64,000 nucleotides of DNA from Candidatus Geothrix odensensis (GTDB lineage: Bacteria > Acidobacteriota > Holophagae > Holophagales > Holophagaceae): contig JADKCH010000033.1 in NCBI GenBank assembly GCA_016714685.1, positions 157,010 to 221,009 on the forward strand, in the 5' to 3' direction. Under the pieces are notes generated by a model that had not been told where the DNA came from, ran no database searches, and saw nothing but the letters and a program-made list of their open reading frames with translations. This document shows positions 1-9,152 of this stretch, one piece after another. Both the position numbers and the translations under genes were made by a program. Positions within the stretch are counted from its first letter, which is position 1, and each line of letters starts with the position of its first letter.

Positions 1-2
1 AC

Positions 3-425
3 CGCATCCACGTGCCGCTGGAAGGCCGGGTCGAGGCCGTGAGCCGCGTCGAAGGGGAACTCTGGCCCGTGAACGACGCCAGCACCGGCCATGTGCCCCG
101 CCTGTACGAGCGCAACCGCCGGGCCAGCTGGACGGCCCTTGGCACGGGCGCCTGCGAGGGCCTGGAGGTCGCGGCGGTCCTGGTGGGCGCGACCCATGTG
201 GGCGGGGTGGTCATCGACGCCCGCTGGCTCGAAGGGCGCGTCCTGCCCAAAGACGGTGGCCGGAAGGTGAGCCACCTGCCCTGCACGCCGGGCGACGACC
301 TCGGCACCTTCGAGTTCGGCTCCACCGTGGTGCTGCTGGTGGGCGGGCCCAGGGCCGCGGACTGGGTGGCGGCACGCACCACGGGGGATGTGAGCATGGG
401 CCAGCGGCTGGGGGCGTTCCGGTGA
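3..425 (+). CDS. psd: Phosphatidylserine decarboxylase, C-terminal part (5' end outside window)
   Basis: The open frame runs in from the window edge, so the N-terminus is missing; the first visible residues (RIHVPLEG) belong to the conserved His-containing segment of this family. Near the C-terminus (about 35 residues from the end) is FEFGST, matching the G-S-T site where the proenzyme self-cleaves to create the pyruvoyl group. The enzyme converts phosphatidylserine to phosphatidylethanolamine at the inner membrane. The stop TGA overlaps the GTG start of scpB (GTGA), so the two are probably co-transcribed. The family assignment rests on these two motifs and the context between them. Confidence 0.85.
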   Translation, partial: RIHVPLEGRVEAVSRVEGELWPVNDASTGHVPRLYERNRRASWTALGTGACEGLEVAAVLVGATHVGGVVIDARWLEGRVLPKDGGRKVSHLPCTPGDDLGTFEFGSTVVLLVGGPRAADWVAARTTGDVSMGQRLGAFR

Positions 426-1138
426 ATGATGTCGACATCTTCCATCAGGATCCCCTCTGGGATGAAGGCGGCGACCTGCCCGGCGCGCTGGAGGCGCTGT
501 TCACCGCCGCCGGCGAAGTGCTGGACCTGGCGCGGCTCCGCGAGCTGACCGGACTGGCCGACGGCGCCCTCCAGCAGGGCATCGAGAAACTGCAGGAACG
601 GCTCCAGGGCGCCTCGGGTCTCCGCCTGCTGGAAGTCGGCGGTGGCTGGCGCATGGCCACCAGCCCCGTCTACCGGGAGATGGTCTCGCGCCTGGTGACC
701 ACCACCCGCAGCGGCCGCCTGACGCCCGCCCAGATCGAGGCCCTGGCCATCGTCGCCTACCGCCAGCCCGTCACCATCACCGAGCTGAACGCCATCCGCG
801 GCGTCACCAGCAGCGCCAACCAAGTGAAGAGCCTCATGGAGCGGCAGCTCATCACGCCCGCGGGCCGCAAACCCGTGGTGGGCCGGCCCATGACCTACGC
901 CACCACCCAGGCCTTCCTCCTGCACTTCGGCCTCAAGAGCCTCCATGACCTGCCGCGGCTGGAGGATTTCGGCGAAGGGCGCCTGGAGGCCGAGGCCCTG
1001 GCGGCCCTCGAACCGCCCCTGCCCGAGGACGGGCTGTTTGGAGGCGGGGCCATGATCACGGAACCGGAACTGGAGGCCGAGGCCGAACTGCTGGCCGACT
1101 CGGAACCGGCCACCCCTGCTGAGGATCACCCGGCATGA
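422..1138 (+). CDS. scpB: Segregation and condensation protein B
   Basis: A 238-residue ScpB, which pairs with ScpA and SMC in the condensin that compacts and segregates the chromosome. The body (about residues 15-180) has the two winged-helix units typical of the family, including the IEALAIVAYRQPVT segment and the RGVTSSANQVKSLMERQLI segment. An acidic Glu/Ala-rich tail of about 50 residues makes it longer than the usual 180-200 residues. It starts with GTG overlapping the preceding stop and ends in an ATGA overlap with the next gene. No scpA is visible in the window. Confidence 0.93.
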   Translation: MNDVDIFHQDPLWDEGGDLPGALEALFTAAGEVLDLARLRELTGLADGALQQGIEKLQERLQGASGLRLLEVGGGWRMATSPVYREMVSRLVTTTRSGRLTPAQIEALAIVAYRQPVTITELNAIRGVTSSANQVKSLMERQLITPAGRKPVVGRPMTYATTQAFLLHFGLKSLHDLPRLEDFGEGRLEAEALAALEPPLPEDGLFGGGAMITEPELEAEAELLADSEPATPAEDHPA

Positions 1139-1380
1139 ACCAGACCACCCTCAGCCTCGAAGGGCAGCCGACCCAGCCCAAGGTGGAGAGCCCCACGGGC
1201 TTCTTCCTCCAGACCTGGCAGAAGGGCCTCCTGCTCGTCGTCATCCTCGGCATCCTCTACCTGCGCATCTGGCGACGCAAGCAGGCCAAGACGCAGATCT
1301 GCAGCCACTGCGGAAAAAAGAATCCCCCGCACCAGAGCAACTGCATGAAATGCGCTGCGCCCCTGATGCGGGTGGAATGA
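1135..1380 (+). CDS. Small membrane protein with C-terminal zinc ribbon
   Basis: An 81-residue protein with a polar N-terminus, one predicted membrane helix at about residues 30-46 followed by a basic RRK stretch, then two CxxC pairs (Cys56/59 and Cys70/73) that form a zinc-ribbon-like knuckle, probably cytoplasmic. The ATG overlaps the scpB stop (ATGA), so it is translationally coupled. The function is unknown. Similar short zinc-ribbon tails are common in uncharacterised bacterial proteins, and no specific family is recognised here. Confidence 0.7.
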   Translation: MNQTTLSLEGQPTQPKVESPTGFFLQTWQKGLLLVVILGILYLRIWRRKQAKTQICSHCGKKNPPHQSNCMKCAAPLMRVE

Positions 1381-1396
1381 TCAGTCCGTTTGCCGC

Positions 1397-1627
1397 CTAG
1401 AACTCGATCTCGATGGACTCTTCCGCGAGGTCGTTCTCCTCGCCCAGCACCTCGCAGGCGGCGCCATACATCTGCAGCACGGCGGTCTTGCGGTTGCTAA
1501 GGCTCGTGAGCAGGTCCTTCACCCGCTGGACCTCCGAGGCGATGGTGTTGTTGATCTGGGAGACCTCGGAGCGGCAGCGCTCCCGGGTGGTCTCGTAGAA
1601 GGCTTTCTGGTCCTGGCTCAGATCCAT
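1397..1627 (-). CDS. Small helical hypothetical protein
   Basis: A 76-residue protein, almost entirely predicted helix (heptad-like pattern over residues 10-60) with an acidic C-terminus ending IEIEF. The ATG at 1627 was chosen because GGGAG lies 8 bases upstream; the frame is open for another 11 codons but without a site. It lies convergent to the zinc-ribbon gene and directly downstream of the kinase gene on the same strand (52-base gap), so it may be co-transcribed with the kinase. No family recognised. Confidence 0.6.
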   Translation of the reverse strand: MDLSQDQKAFYETTRERCRSEVSQINNTIASEVQRVKDLLTSLSNRKTAVLQMYGAACEVLGEENDLAEESIEIEF

Positions 1628-1679
1628 GGGGTACTCCCGGAGTGGAAAACTTGAAGGCAAAAATCGAGTTTATACCGGT

Positions 1680-3680
1680 TCAGGACCACCCAGCCATGAT
1701 CAGCATGATGACCAGGATCACAGCCAGAGTCAGGATCACCGGCAGGAGCCAGCGGGGGCGCGCCGGGCCGGCCATGCTGGGCCTCTGCGACAGCGGGGCG
1801 GTCGCGGAGGTCTCGAGACCCGACATGGATCCGTGGTGCGAGGCCGTCTCCATGGCGGTCCGGTCGCCCAGGGCGCTGGCCCGGTCACCCAGCACGCGGT
1901 GGGTGCCGCTGGTCAGGCTGCTCGGAACCGGGAAGCGGGCCGAGACGAGGGTTTCCAGGTGTTCTCGGGAGCCCTTCAGCAGCGCATTCATGTACTCGGC
2001 CACATCGTGCTCGGTGATGGGAATCCCCTGGCGCTGGAGGTACTCCCGCAGGTCGCGTTCCATGAACCGGGCCGAGGGATAGCGGTGGTCCACGCCCTTC
2101 TGCAGCGCCCGGCTGACGATGGCTGCCATCTCCCGGGACACGTTCGGGTTCAGCATGGACAGATCCGAGATGCGGCCGAGGCGCACCTTCTCGAGCACAC
2201 CCAGCTCCGAATCCGCCTGGAAGCAGCGCTCCCCGGTGAGCAGCTCGAAGAGCACCAGGCCGAGCGAGTACAGGTCCGAGCGGTTGTCCAGGGGCTGCCC
2301 CGTGGCCTGCTCGGGGCTCATGTAGAGGAGCTTCCCCTTGAGCGCGCCGGCCACCGTGTGGCTGGCCTTGCTGGCGGCCTTGGCGATGCCGAAGTCCACC
2401 AGCTTCACCGCGCCTTCCGTGGAGAGGATCACGTTCTGGGGGCTGATGTCCCGGTGGACGAGCTTCAGCTCGCGGTCGTCGAAGCCGCGCTTGCGGTGGG
2501 CGTAATCCAGCGCGGCGGCCACCTTCATCACCACGAAGGCCGCCACCTGCTCCGGAAAGGGGGTGCCGTATTCGCGCACCTTCTTCAGGAGGGTGCGCAG
2601 GTCGCGGCCGTTCACGTACTCCATGGCGATGTAGTAGGAACTGCCGGCCTTTCCGAGATCGAAGATCTGCACGATGTTCGGATGGGTCAGCTGGGCCGCC
2701 AGCTTGGCCTCGTCGATGAACATGGTGACGAAGTCCTCGTTGTCGCTGAAGTGCGGCAGGATGCGCTTGATGGCCACGATCTTCTGGAAGCCCTGGACGC
2801 CCCGCTGCTGGGCCTTGAACAGCTCGGCCATCCCGCCCACGGCAATCTTCTCGAGCAGGAAGTAGTTGCCGTATTCCTCAATGGCCGCGGGTGTCCCCGG
2901 ACTCGCGGAGCGGACCACAGGCGATGGGACTGGAGCATCTGCCTGCGGCGTCTGGTCCACCACCCAATCGAAGGGATCGTTCACGCCCGAGATGCCGCTT
3001 AGGGTGAAGTCGGACGGCCCGAGGGCCTCTGCCGGGGAGGCCGCCGGCAGGGTCCTGGAGTCGGCCGCCCGGACCGGTGCCACCGTGACCGTGGGAAGGG
3101 CCAGGTTGGCGCGCTCCGACGTGGAGATGGACAGGGCCTCCACTTCCTGGAGAACCGGGCCGAAGATGTCATGGGCGCTCAGGAGGGCCTGGGGGGGCGG
3201 CGCTGGGGCTGGGGCCTGCCTGAAAAGGGTGAAGGGATCGTCCGGTGCGGGATCCGCTTCCCGCTCCAGATCCTGCAGCAGGTCCCCGAAGATGTCGTCC
3301 CGACTCAGCTTGGCTTCCTCCGGCCGGTACTTGCGCAGGGCCTGGGCGAGGGCATCCCCGGGCTGGGTGCGCTCCAGGTAGGCCTGGATAGCCACTGCCT
3401 GTCCCTGGGGATCGGGACCCGGGGCCGAGGTCTCCGAGAGCACCAGCACCGGCAGTCCGGGCCTCCGCTCCTGGAGCCGCTGGGCGAGGGCATACCCTGC
3501 GCCGCCGGGGGTGGAGGCCTCCAGCAGGAGCAGGTCCGGGTCCCGGGCCAGGTCAAGAAAGGCCTGGGCTTCCGCCGAGCGGATCCAGCGCGCCTCCCAG
3601 CCGTCCCCCTCCATGGCCGTGACCAGTCCCGGCGTCCTGAGGGACTCGCCGTCCACGATCAGAAGCAGGGGTTTCGGCAT
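1680..3680 (-). CDS. Ser/Thr protein kinase with N-terminal pseudo-receiver domain and C-terminal membrane anchor
   Basis: A 666-residue protein. Residues 1-115 fold like a response-regulator receiver but lack its catalytic residues (the acidic pair reads VDG, the acceptor Asp is Glu in LLLLEAS, the switch Lys is absent). A Pro/Ala-rich linker follows to about 265. The Hanks-type kinase domain (about 270-530) is complete: glycine loop EKIAVGGMAE, Lys in VAIKR, HRDISPQN at about 409-416, DFG at about 429, and MSPEQ. A single hydrophobic helix (about 642-665) ends the protein, so it is tail-anchored. The start at 3680 has GGAG upstream; another in-frame start 14 codons earlier has none. Confidence 0.9.
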   Translation of the reverse strand: MPKPLLLIVDGESLRTPGLVTAMEGDGWEARWIRSAEAQAFLDLARDPDLLLLEASTPGGAGYALAQRLQERRPGLPVLVLSETSAPGPDPQGQAVAIQAYLERTQPGDALAQALRKYRPEEAKLSRDDIFGDLLQDLEREADPAPDDPFTLFRQAPAPAPPPQALLSAHDIFGPVLQEVEALSISTSERANLALPTVTVAPVRAADSRTLPAASPAEALGPSDFTLSGISGVNDPFDWVVDQTPQADAPVPSPVVRSASPGTPAAIEEYGNYFLLEKIAVGGMAELFKAQQRGVQGFQKIVAIKRILPHFSDNEDFVTMFIDEAKLAAQLTHPNIVQIFDLGKAGSSYYIAMEYVNGRDLRTLLKKVREYGTPFPEQVAAFVVMKVAAALDYAHRKRGFDDRELKLVHRDISPQNVILSTEGAVKLVDFGIAKAASKASHTVAGALKGKLLYMSPEQATGQPLDNRSDLYSLGLVLFELLTGERCFQADSELGVLEKVRLGRISDLSMLNPNVSREMAAIVSRALQKGVDHRYPSARFMERDLREYLQRQGIPITEHDVAEYMNALLKGSREHLETLVSARFPVPSSLTSGTHRVLGDRASALGDRTAMETASHHGSMSGLETSATAPLSQRPSMAGPARPRWLLPVILTLAVILVIMLIMAGWS

Positions 3681-3821
3681 GGGGCTCCGGCAAGGGCAAG
3701 CCTCCAGGGTAGCGGGAGGCATTCAACCTCGCCATAACCCGAAAGTTGGGATACACTTCTCGTTCGGTCCGGACCTGCCTGGCAGCCCGGCCGAAATCCA
3801 CGGGAAAGGAGGTGCATCCAC

Positions 3822-4028
3822 ATGCCTTTGGTCAAGGTCAAAGAAGACGAAACCTTCGAGTTCGCCCTTCGCCGCTTCAAGCGGAAGTGCGAGAAGTCCG
3901 GCATCCTCAGCGAGCTGAAAAAGCGCCAGCACTACGAGAAGCCCAGCGCCAAGCGCAAGCGGAAGATGCTTGCCGCCCGTAAGAAGACCCTGAAGCGCCT
4001 CTCGCAAGAACGGCGAATGATCGGTTGA
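3822..4028 (+). CDS. rpsU: 30S ribosomal protein S21
   Basis: A 68-residue, strongly basic protein with the S21 start ([20 protein letters not shown]) and the Lys/Arg-rich C-terminal helix. S21 sits on the small-subunit platform near the anti-Shine-Dalgarno. The gene has an excellent ribosome site (AAAGGAGGTG, 8 bases before ATG) and is followed at once by a strong terminator, so it is a single-gene unit divergent from the kinase gene. Confidence 0.97.
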   Translation: MPLVKVKEDETFEFALRRFKRKCEKSGILSELKKRQHYEKPSAKRKRKMLAARKKTLKRLSQERRMIG

Positions 4029-4058
4029 TCCTGGCGCGGTGCTTCACGCCGCGTTAAC

Positions 4059-4084
4059 AAAAGGCCCGCGAAAGCGGGCCTTTT
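4059..4084 (+). terminator. Rho-independent terminator of rpsU
   Basis: An 11-bp stem, AAAAGGCCCGC, a GAAA loop and GCGGGCCTTTT, followed by a T-rich tail; it begins 30 bases after the rpsU stop. Confidence 0.9.
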
Positions 4085-4118
4085 GATTTACTGAAAGCTT
4101 AGGAATGAAGACTCGACC

Positions 4119-6539
4119 ATGAATCCCGAACTTGAAGCCCTCGAATTCTCCGTCGCGATCCGGCTGATCCAGTCGGGGGCGCGGACGGCCCCGGCCCGGA
4201 AGTCGCTCGGCGCCATGCGCCCGGGGGACGGCCTCGCGGGATTGCGCCGTCTGCACCAGCTGGAGCTCCGGGAGCTCTGGGCGGCCTCGCCGGATCGCCT
4301 GCCCACCTTCCCCATGGATGAGTCCCTGGACGAGCTCCTGAACCCTGCGGGCTGGCTGCTGCCGGAGCACTGGCGACAGCTGCGGGATGGTCTGAAGGCC
4401 CTGTCCGTGCTGCTGCGGAGCTTGGCCTCCCTGGCCTGGCCTGAGTCCCAGCTGGCGCCACCCGGCACGCACCTGGGCATCGACCGCCTGCAGGTGACGG
4501 CCGCCCTGCTGCCGGATCCGGCCCCGCTGGCCGAGCGCCTGGCGAAGAGCTTCAATACCGATGGCCAGCTGGATCCCCTGCGCATCCCGGCCCTGGCCAG
4601 CCTGTACAAGGTGCGCCAGGAGGCCTTCCAGGCCGTGCAGGCCAAGCTCCAGAAGCTGCTGCGCACCTCTCCGGACGCCTTCAACGAAGCCATGGTGGTC
4701 GAGCGGAACGGCCGGTTCTGTCTCCCGGTCCGGCAGGAGCGGCGTGGGCTCGTGCCGGGCCTGGTGCTCGATCGCAGCGGCAGCGGCGCCACGGTGTTCA
4801 TCGAGCCCATGGAGGCGGTGCCCCTCAACAACGCCTTCGTCGAAGCGGACCGGGACTATGTCCAGGCGGTCCAGGCCTTCCTCCGCGACCTGCTGGCCGA
4901 GCTGCGCACCCGCCGCGAGGACTTCACCCGCTGGCGCGAGCTCCAGGCCCAGGCCGACCAGGGCCTCGCCCTCCTGCGCTGGGCGGCCCTCTGCGATGGC
5001 CACCTCCCCGAGCTCGCGACCGACCCGAAGCAGGGCCGCCTCTGCCTCCTGGAGGCCCGGCACCCGCTGCTGCTGCCCGCCGTGCGGGAAGCCATGGGCC
5101 TGGAGGCCCTGCCCCATCCAGTGGTGCCCCTCAACCTGGTGATGGAACCCGGCAAGCCCGGGCTGGTCATCTCGGGCTCCAACACCGGCGGGAAGACGGT
5201 GGTCCTCAAGACCGTGGGGCTGCTGTCGGCCCTGGCCGCCTGTGGTTGCGCCGTGCCGGCCCGGGAGGGCTCGGCCTTTCCGGCCCTGCCCAGCCTCCAC
5301 GCGGACATCGGCGACCACCAGACCATCACGGGAAGCCTCTCGACCTTCAGCAGCCATATTCTGCATCTGAAAGAGATCCTCGAAACGGTTCATGACGGCG
5401 GCATGGTCCTGCTGGACGAGCTCGGCACCGGCACCGACCCCAAGGAAGGCGCCGCCCTGGGCATCGCCCTGCTCCAGACCCTGTCGCGCCGCCACTGCTG
5501 GATCCTCTGTTCCACCCACCTCGGCGAGATCAGCCAGTGGGCCCTGCGCCACACCCGCTTCCAGAACGCCTCGGTGCAGTTCGACGAGGCGCGCCTCGCC
5601 CCCACCTACCGCCTGCTGGTGGGCCAGCCCGGCCAGAGCCGCGCCCTCACCATCGCGGCCCGGCTGGGCCTGCCCCGCCCCGTCCTGGACCACGCCGACA
5701 AGATGCTGGGCCAGCGCGAACAGGACTGGCGGGACTTCCTGCGGGAACTTGAAGCCGAGCGGACGCGCCTGCTCGAGGAGGCTGAAGAGCTGCGCCAGCA
5801 GCAGGCTGCCGCCGAGAAGGATCGGGAGATCCTGCGCCAGCGGGAGGAGAAGCTCCGCCTCGAGCGGGAGGGATTCCAGAAGGACTCCCGCGAGAAGGTG
5901 GCGCGGGTCCTGGATTTCCTGGATCACGAGGGCAAGCGCCTGGTCCGGGAACTCAAGGAACGGCAGAAGGCCGCAACCGTGAATGCGGACCGCCTGGGCA
6001 CCGAGGCCCACGAACGGGTCAAGCAGCTGACCCGGCTGGCCGAGGCCGAGCTTCAGGCGGGCGGGAAGAAACCAGGAGGCTCTGCCCCCCTCGAAGTCCG
6101 GGAAGGTGGCTTCGCCCGGCACCGGGGCCTGGGCATCGAAGGCAGGGTCACGGCCCTGAAGGGCGACCGCGCCACCCTGGAAACGCCCCAGGGCCGACGC
6201 CTGGAATGCCGCGTGGGGGAACTGGAGCCCATCGGGGCCCGGGAGGCGGCTCCCAGAGCCACCGGCAAGGTCCGGGTCCGGGCCGAGGTCCAGGATGTGG
6301 AATCCGAGATCAACCTCATCGGCCGGGCCAGCGATGACGTGGACAGTGAGATCTACCGCTTCGTGGAGGAGGCTCTCGCCGCCGGGCGGCGGTTCATCCG
6401 CATCGTCCATGGCCATGGCACCGGAAAATTGAAAGCGGCGGTCCGCGAGGCCCTGCGCGGCCATCCGGGCATCGCCCGGGTGGAGGACGCCCCCCAGGCC
6501 CAGGGTGGGGCCGGGGCCACGATCGTCACCCTCCGTTAA
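4119..6539 (+). CDS. mutS2: Endonuclease MutS2 (MutS-family ATPase with Smr domain)
   Basis: An 806-residue MutS2. Order: helical core/clamp, the ABC-type ATPase with Walker A GSNTGGKT (about residues 352-359) and Walker [13 protein letters not shown], a long charged coiled coil (about 530-650), and a C-terminal Smr domain (about 735-806). There is no N-terminal mismatch-reading domain, as expected for MutS2. MutS2 acts on branched DNA and suppresses recombination, and in some bacteria splits collided ribosomes. The Smr HGxGTG motif is present (HGHGTGKL), but the LDLRG motif reads INLIG, so nuclease activity is in doubt. The gene starts 34 bases after the rpsU terminator. Confidence 0.93.
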   Translation: MNPELEALEFSVAIRLIQSGARTAPARKSLGAMRPGDGLAGLRRLHQLELRELWAASPDRLPTFPMDESLDELLNPAGWLLPEHWRQLRDGLKALSVLLRSLASLAWPESQLAPPGTHLGIDRLQVTAALLPDPAPLAERLAKSFNTDGQLDPLRIPALASLYKVRQEAFQAVQAKLQKLLRTSPDAFNEAMVVERNGRFCLPVRQERRGLVPGLVLDRSGSGATVFIEPMEAVPLNNAFVEADRDYVQAVQAFLRDLLAELRTRREDFTRWRELQAQADQGLALLRWAALCDGHLPELATDPKQGRLCLLEARHPLLLPAVREAMGLEALPHPVVPLNLVMEPGKPGLVISGSNTGGKTVVLKTVGLLSALAACGCAVPAREGSAFPALPSLHADIGDHQTITGSLSTFSSHILHLKEILETVHDGGMVLLDELGTGTDPKEGAALGIALLQTLSRRHCWILCSTHLGEISQWALRHTRFQNASVQFDEARLAPTYRLLVGQPGQSRALTIAARLGLPRPVLDHADKMLGQREQDWRDFLRELEAERTRLLEEAEELRQQQAAAEKDREILRQREEKLRLEREGFQKDSREKVARVLDFLDHEGKRLVRELKERQKAATVNADRLGTEAHERVKQLTRLAEAELQAGGKKPGGSAPLEVREGGFARHRGLGIEGRVTALKGDRATLETPQGRRLECRVGELEPIGAREAAPRATGKVRVRAEVQDVESEINLIGRASDDVDSEIYRFVEEALAAGRRFIRIVHGHGTGKLKAAVREALRGHPGIARVEDAPQAQGGAGATIVTLR

Positions 6540-6606
6540 CCTCCAAAAATTCAACTCCATTCCCGGGGCTTCCGATGCAGGGGAACACCTTGTTCAGGGG
6601 CGGACC

Positions 6607-8157
6607 ATGGAATTCTGGAAGAACCTCAACATCCGCAAGAAGCTGATGTATTCGATCCTGGCCCTCGCGGTCGTGCTTGGCCTGGCATCCACCGCCTTCT
6701 CGCTCTGGCGCCTCAACTCGGCCCTGAACGACGGCCTGCGCCTGAAGGCGGAGAGCCTCGCGAACCTCGTGGCCGACGGCATCCAGTCCGGGGTGCAGTT
6801 CGAGGACATGGGGCTGGTCGAGCGCGGCCTCGACGGCATGAAGGATGACACGGACATCACCCAGGCCGCCCTGGTCTCCCAGGATCCGGCCAGCAAGGCC
6901 GCCAAGGTCGTGACCAAGTCCAAGGCCAAGGCCTATCAGGGCGATCTGGCCCCCCTCGCGGATGCCCTTCTGAAGGAGATCGCCAAGGACCCCGCCAAGG
7001 AACACCCGACTCTTGAGAAGGACGGCTACCTGCTGATCGGTTCCCTCGTGAAGATCGAGGGCGCTCCCGTGAAGTCCTACCTCATGCTCGTGGTCAACCG
7101 GGACCACCTGCGCTCCAGCCAGATGGGCGCCCTCCTCGGCATGGGCCTCCTCGGCCTGCTGATGATCGGTGCGGGGTGGGCCGCCGCCTACCTCTTGGGC
7201 AACGCCATCGTCTCGCCGCTGGAGAACATCCAGCAGCGCATGCGCGACATCTCCGAAGGCGAGGGCGACCTCACCGCGCGCCTGGACGTGCATGGCAATG
7301 ATGAGATCGCGGCCCTGGCCGGCCACTTCAACCGCTTCGTGGAGAACATCCACCAGATCGTCCAGCAGGTGATGGCCATCTCCACCAACATCGCCTCGGG
7401 CTCCCTGCAGATGTCGGCGGGCATGTCCGAGATGCACAGCACCGCCCAGAGCATCGCCCACGCGGCCGAGAGCCAGAAGGCCAGCGTCTCCACCACCACG
7501 GACAGCGTGAACGGCATCGCGGGTTCGTCCCAGGTGGTCAATGCCAACGTGTCGGATGCCCTGCAGGTCTTCGAGCAGGCCCAGCAGGCCGCGGGCAAGG
7601 GCGGCACGGCCGTGGGCAGCGCCGTCTCCGGCATGCAGGCCATCAACCAGAACTCCAAGCAGATCGGCAACATCCTCACGGTGATCACCGAGATCGCCAA
7701 CCAGACCAACCTGCTCTCCCTCAATGCCGCCATCGAGGCCGCCAAGGCCGGCGAGCACGGCAAGGGCTTCGCGGTGGTCGCCGAGGAAGTCCGCAAGCTG
7801 GCCGAACGCAGCGCCACCGCCGCCAAGGAGATCACGGCCCTCATCCAGACCTCCAACCGCGCCATCGGCGATGGCACCAAGATGGTGAACACCGCGGGCG
7901 AGGCCCTCACCAGCATCCAGGCCGCCATCACGGACTCCGCCGAGCGCATGAAGACCATCGGCACCCAGAGCGAGACCCAGAGCCGCGACAGCCAGTCCGT
8001 GGTATCCGCCATGGGCAACCTCACCGCCATCGCCGAGCAGAACGCCGCGGCCATGGAGGAGATGGCCGCCACCATCAAGGAGTCCACCCGCACCGTGGAC
8101 GAGCTCAGCCACCTGGCCGAGCAGCTCAACTCGCTGGTGGCCCGCTTCCGGATCTGA
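6607..8157 (+). CDS. Methyl-accepting chemotaxis protein
   Basis: A 516-residue receptor: membrane helix 1 (about 12-33), a small periplasmic sensor domain of about 140 residues, helix 2 (about 173-198), a HAMP domain, and a cytoplasmic signalling domain whose hairpin tip (about 361-402, [18 protein letters not shown] and the [12 protein letters not shown] arm) binds CheA/CheW. There is no C-terminal CheR/CheB tether peptide. The ATG at 6607 is preferred: the frame is open further upstream but would run into mutS2. The sensor domain resembles the dCACHE/4-helix class only loosely, so the ligand is unknown. Confidence 0.92.
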   Translation: MEFWKNLNIRKKLMYSILALAVVLGLASTAFSLWRLNSALNDGLRLKAESLANLVADGIQSGVQFEDMGLVERGLDGMKDDTDITQAALVSQDPASKAAKVVTKSKAKAYQGDLAPLADALLKEIAKDPAKEHPTLEKDGYLLIGSLVKIEGAPVKSYLMLVVNRDHLRSSQMGALLGMGLLGLLMIGAGWAAAYLLGNAIVSPLENIQQRMRDISEGEGDLTARLDVHGNDEIAALAGHFNRFVENIHQIVQQVMAISTNIASGSLQMSAGMSEMHSTAQSIAHAAESQKASVSTTTDSVNGIAGSSQVVNANVSDALQVFEQAQQAAGKGGTAVGSAVSGMQAINQNSKQIGNILTVITEIANQTNLLSLNAAIEAAKAGEHGKGFAVVAEEVRKLAERSATAAKEITALIQTSNRAIGDGTKMVNTAGEALTSIQAAITDSAERMKTIGTQSETQSRDSQSVVSAMGNLTAIAEQNAAAMEEMAATIKESTRTVDELSHLAEQLNSLVARFRI

Positions 8158-8177
8158 TCCGGGTCAGCACACAGACG

Positions 8178-8201
8178 AAGGCCCCGCCAGCGCGGGGCCT
8201 T
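8178..8201 (+). terminator. Terminator after the chemoreceptor gene
   Basis: A 10-bp stem AAGGCCCCGC / GCGGGGCCTT with a 4-base loop, followed by TCGTTT, 20 bases after the stop. It lies between two convergent genes and could also serve the hemerythrin gene on the other strand. Confidence 0.85.
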
Positions 8202-8222
8202 TCGTTTCAGGGACCGGAGGCC

Positions 8223-8627
8223 TCAGGCCAGGTTCCGCGCCTTCAGGAAGGTCACGAACCCGAAGTCGCCATCGCTGATGTGGTGCCTGAGCCAGCCCTC
8301 CATGAAGGTCGGCACCATCAGGGCCATGGCCTGGTGGCTCTCCTGGAACTTGGCCAGCAGCTCGTGCAGGCTGGTGAGCATCGTGGCGTGCTCGGACATG
8401 TGCTGCGCGAGGTCCGGGTAGGCGAACCGCCCCATGTAGGTCTCCTCGGTGGCGAAGTGGCGCTCGGAACAGGCCACCAGGTCCTGGAGCAGGGACTCCA
8501 CGGCGGTCCGGTCCGCCCCCTCCTGGACCATCCGCCGCAGGCGATCGACGATCCGGAAGAGCTCCTGATGCTGTTCGTCGATGAGCTTGATCCCCGTGTC
8601 GTAGCGCGTGTTCCAGACCGCTTCCAT
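8223..8627 (-). CDS. Bacteriohemerythrin
   Basis: A 134-residue single-domain hemerythrin that binds O2 through a non-heme di-iron site. All seven expected ligands are visible: His20 (DEQH), His57 and Glu61 (HFATE), His76 and His80 (HMSEH), His116 and Asp121 (HISDGD). GGGAG lies 10 bases before the ATG. It follows a chemoreceptor gene on the opposite strand. Likely roles are O2 storage, delivery or sensing in a microaerobic or facultative lifestyle (inference). Confidence 0.93.
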   Translation of the reverse strand: MEAVWNTRYDTGIKLIDEQHQELFRIVDRLRRMVQEGADRTAVESLLQDLVACSERHFATEETYMGRFAYPDLAQHMSEHATMLTSLHELLAKFQESHQAMALMVPTFMEGWLRHHISDGDFGFVTFLKARNLA

Positions 8628-8725
8628 GACCTCGATACTCCCTTTCCGTCGGAGGTCTCCCGGGGGCCGGGGACGTCATCGGTTCAATCCATTGACCGGG
8701 CGAATGCCGCCAGTCGACTGTAGGT

Positions 8726-8751
8726 TTTCACGACGTCGCGATCAAGTGAAA
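8726..8751. promoter_or_regulatory. Inverted repeat upstream of bacteriohemerythrin
   Basis: TTTCAC and GTGAAA are separated by 14 bases and lie about 100-125 bases upstream of the hemerythrin start, at the edge of a locally AT-rich stretch (about 8755-8800). The position suits an operator, but no known regulator motif is matched. Confidence 0.3.
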
Positions 8752-8850
8752 TCCACCTCATGACATCAATTAGTCATTGTGAATAATAAATTTAACTCCC
8801 ACCAGAAGGGGTTGGAGGGCATCGCCCGTCCCGGCGTGGAAACGATCACT

Positions 8851-8953
8851 GCCCCTGCGGGCCCAGCAATTTGCTACCGGTGGTCGGACTCCGGAACCCG
8901 ACGCGCGACTGGCTGGCCACCAAGAGGAAGGGCCCCTGCGGGGCCCGATTTGC

Positions 8954-8976
<23 letters not shown>
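8851..8976 (-). repeat. Direct repeat: diverged copy of the tRNA-Leu 3' end beside the gene
   Basis: The block at 8851-8898 repeats, with small changes, the block at 8931-8976 that contains the tRNA T-arm and acceptor stem. Both hold CCCCTGCGG, then TTTGCT, then ACCGGTGGTCGGACTC. On the tRNA strand the outer copy reads as a T-arm/acceptor end in which the CCA is lost and the T-loop carries an insertion, so it is a fragment and not a functional tRNA. Confidence 0.75.
8930..8946 (-). terminator. Terminator of tRNA-Leu(CAA)
   Basis: On the minus strand GGGCCCC-GCA-GGGGCCC is followed by TTCCTCTT, starting 7 bases after the encoded CCA. It is a 7-bp pure G/C stem with a short pyrimidine tail. 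Confidence 0.7.
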
Positions 8977-9040
<64 letters not shown>

Positions 9041-9079
9041 CAGAACGGCCAGGATATCCCGGCGGCGCGGGTTTTCAAA

Positions 9080-9149
9080 GCAGCAACCTGGCTTTGCCGG
9101 GTTGCTGCGCAGGGGTCCGGGGATGTGCGCGCAGCGCGGAATCCCCGGA
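9080..9149. terminator. Two strong hairpins between nadE and tRNA-Leu
   Basis: 9080-9108 forms a 13-bp stem (GCAGCAACC with GGTTGCTGC, extended inward by TGGC/GCCG) and a TTT loop. 9116-9149 has outer arms TCCGGGGA / TCCCCGGA with a GC-rich interior. Neither has a clear T-run on the nadE strand. They may terminate nadE or be small palindromic repeats. Confidence 0.5.
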
Positions 9150-9152
9150 GAA

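Larger units (their letters stand above)
8628..8953. other. Non-coding stretch between bacteriohemerythrin and tRNA-Leu
   Basis: About 325 bases without a convincing gene. From the hemerythrin side it holds the likely promoter region with the TTTCAC/GTGAAA inverted repeat, an AT-rich patch (8755-8800), a diverged second copy of the tRNA-Leu 3' end (about 8851-8898) and the tRNA terminator (8930-8946). Short open frames here have no ribosome site or recognisable product. Confidence 0.6.

Noticed and set aside
4044..6560. Open frame of about 838 codons antisense to mutS2
   Set aside because: Same codon-bias effect; low-complexity Gly/Gln/Ala composition, no start site, and it crosses the rpsU terminator.
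8760..8789. ATGACA / TAATAA spaced by 18 bases as a sigma-70-like promoter on the plus strand
   Set aside because: No gene on the plus strand follows for over a kilobase, and the region is AT-rich enough for this to be chance.
8851..8898. Second functional tRNA gene
   Set aside because: Only the T-arm and acceptor end are present; there is no D-arm, anticodon arm or matching 5' acceptor strand.
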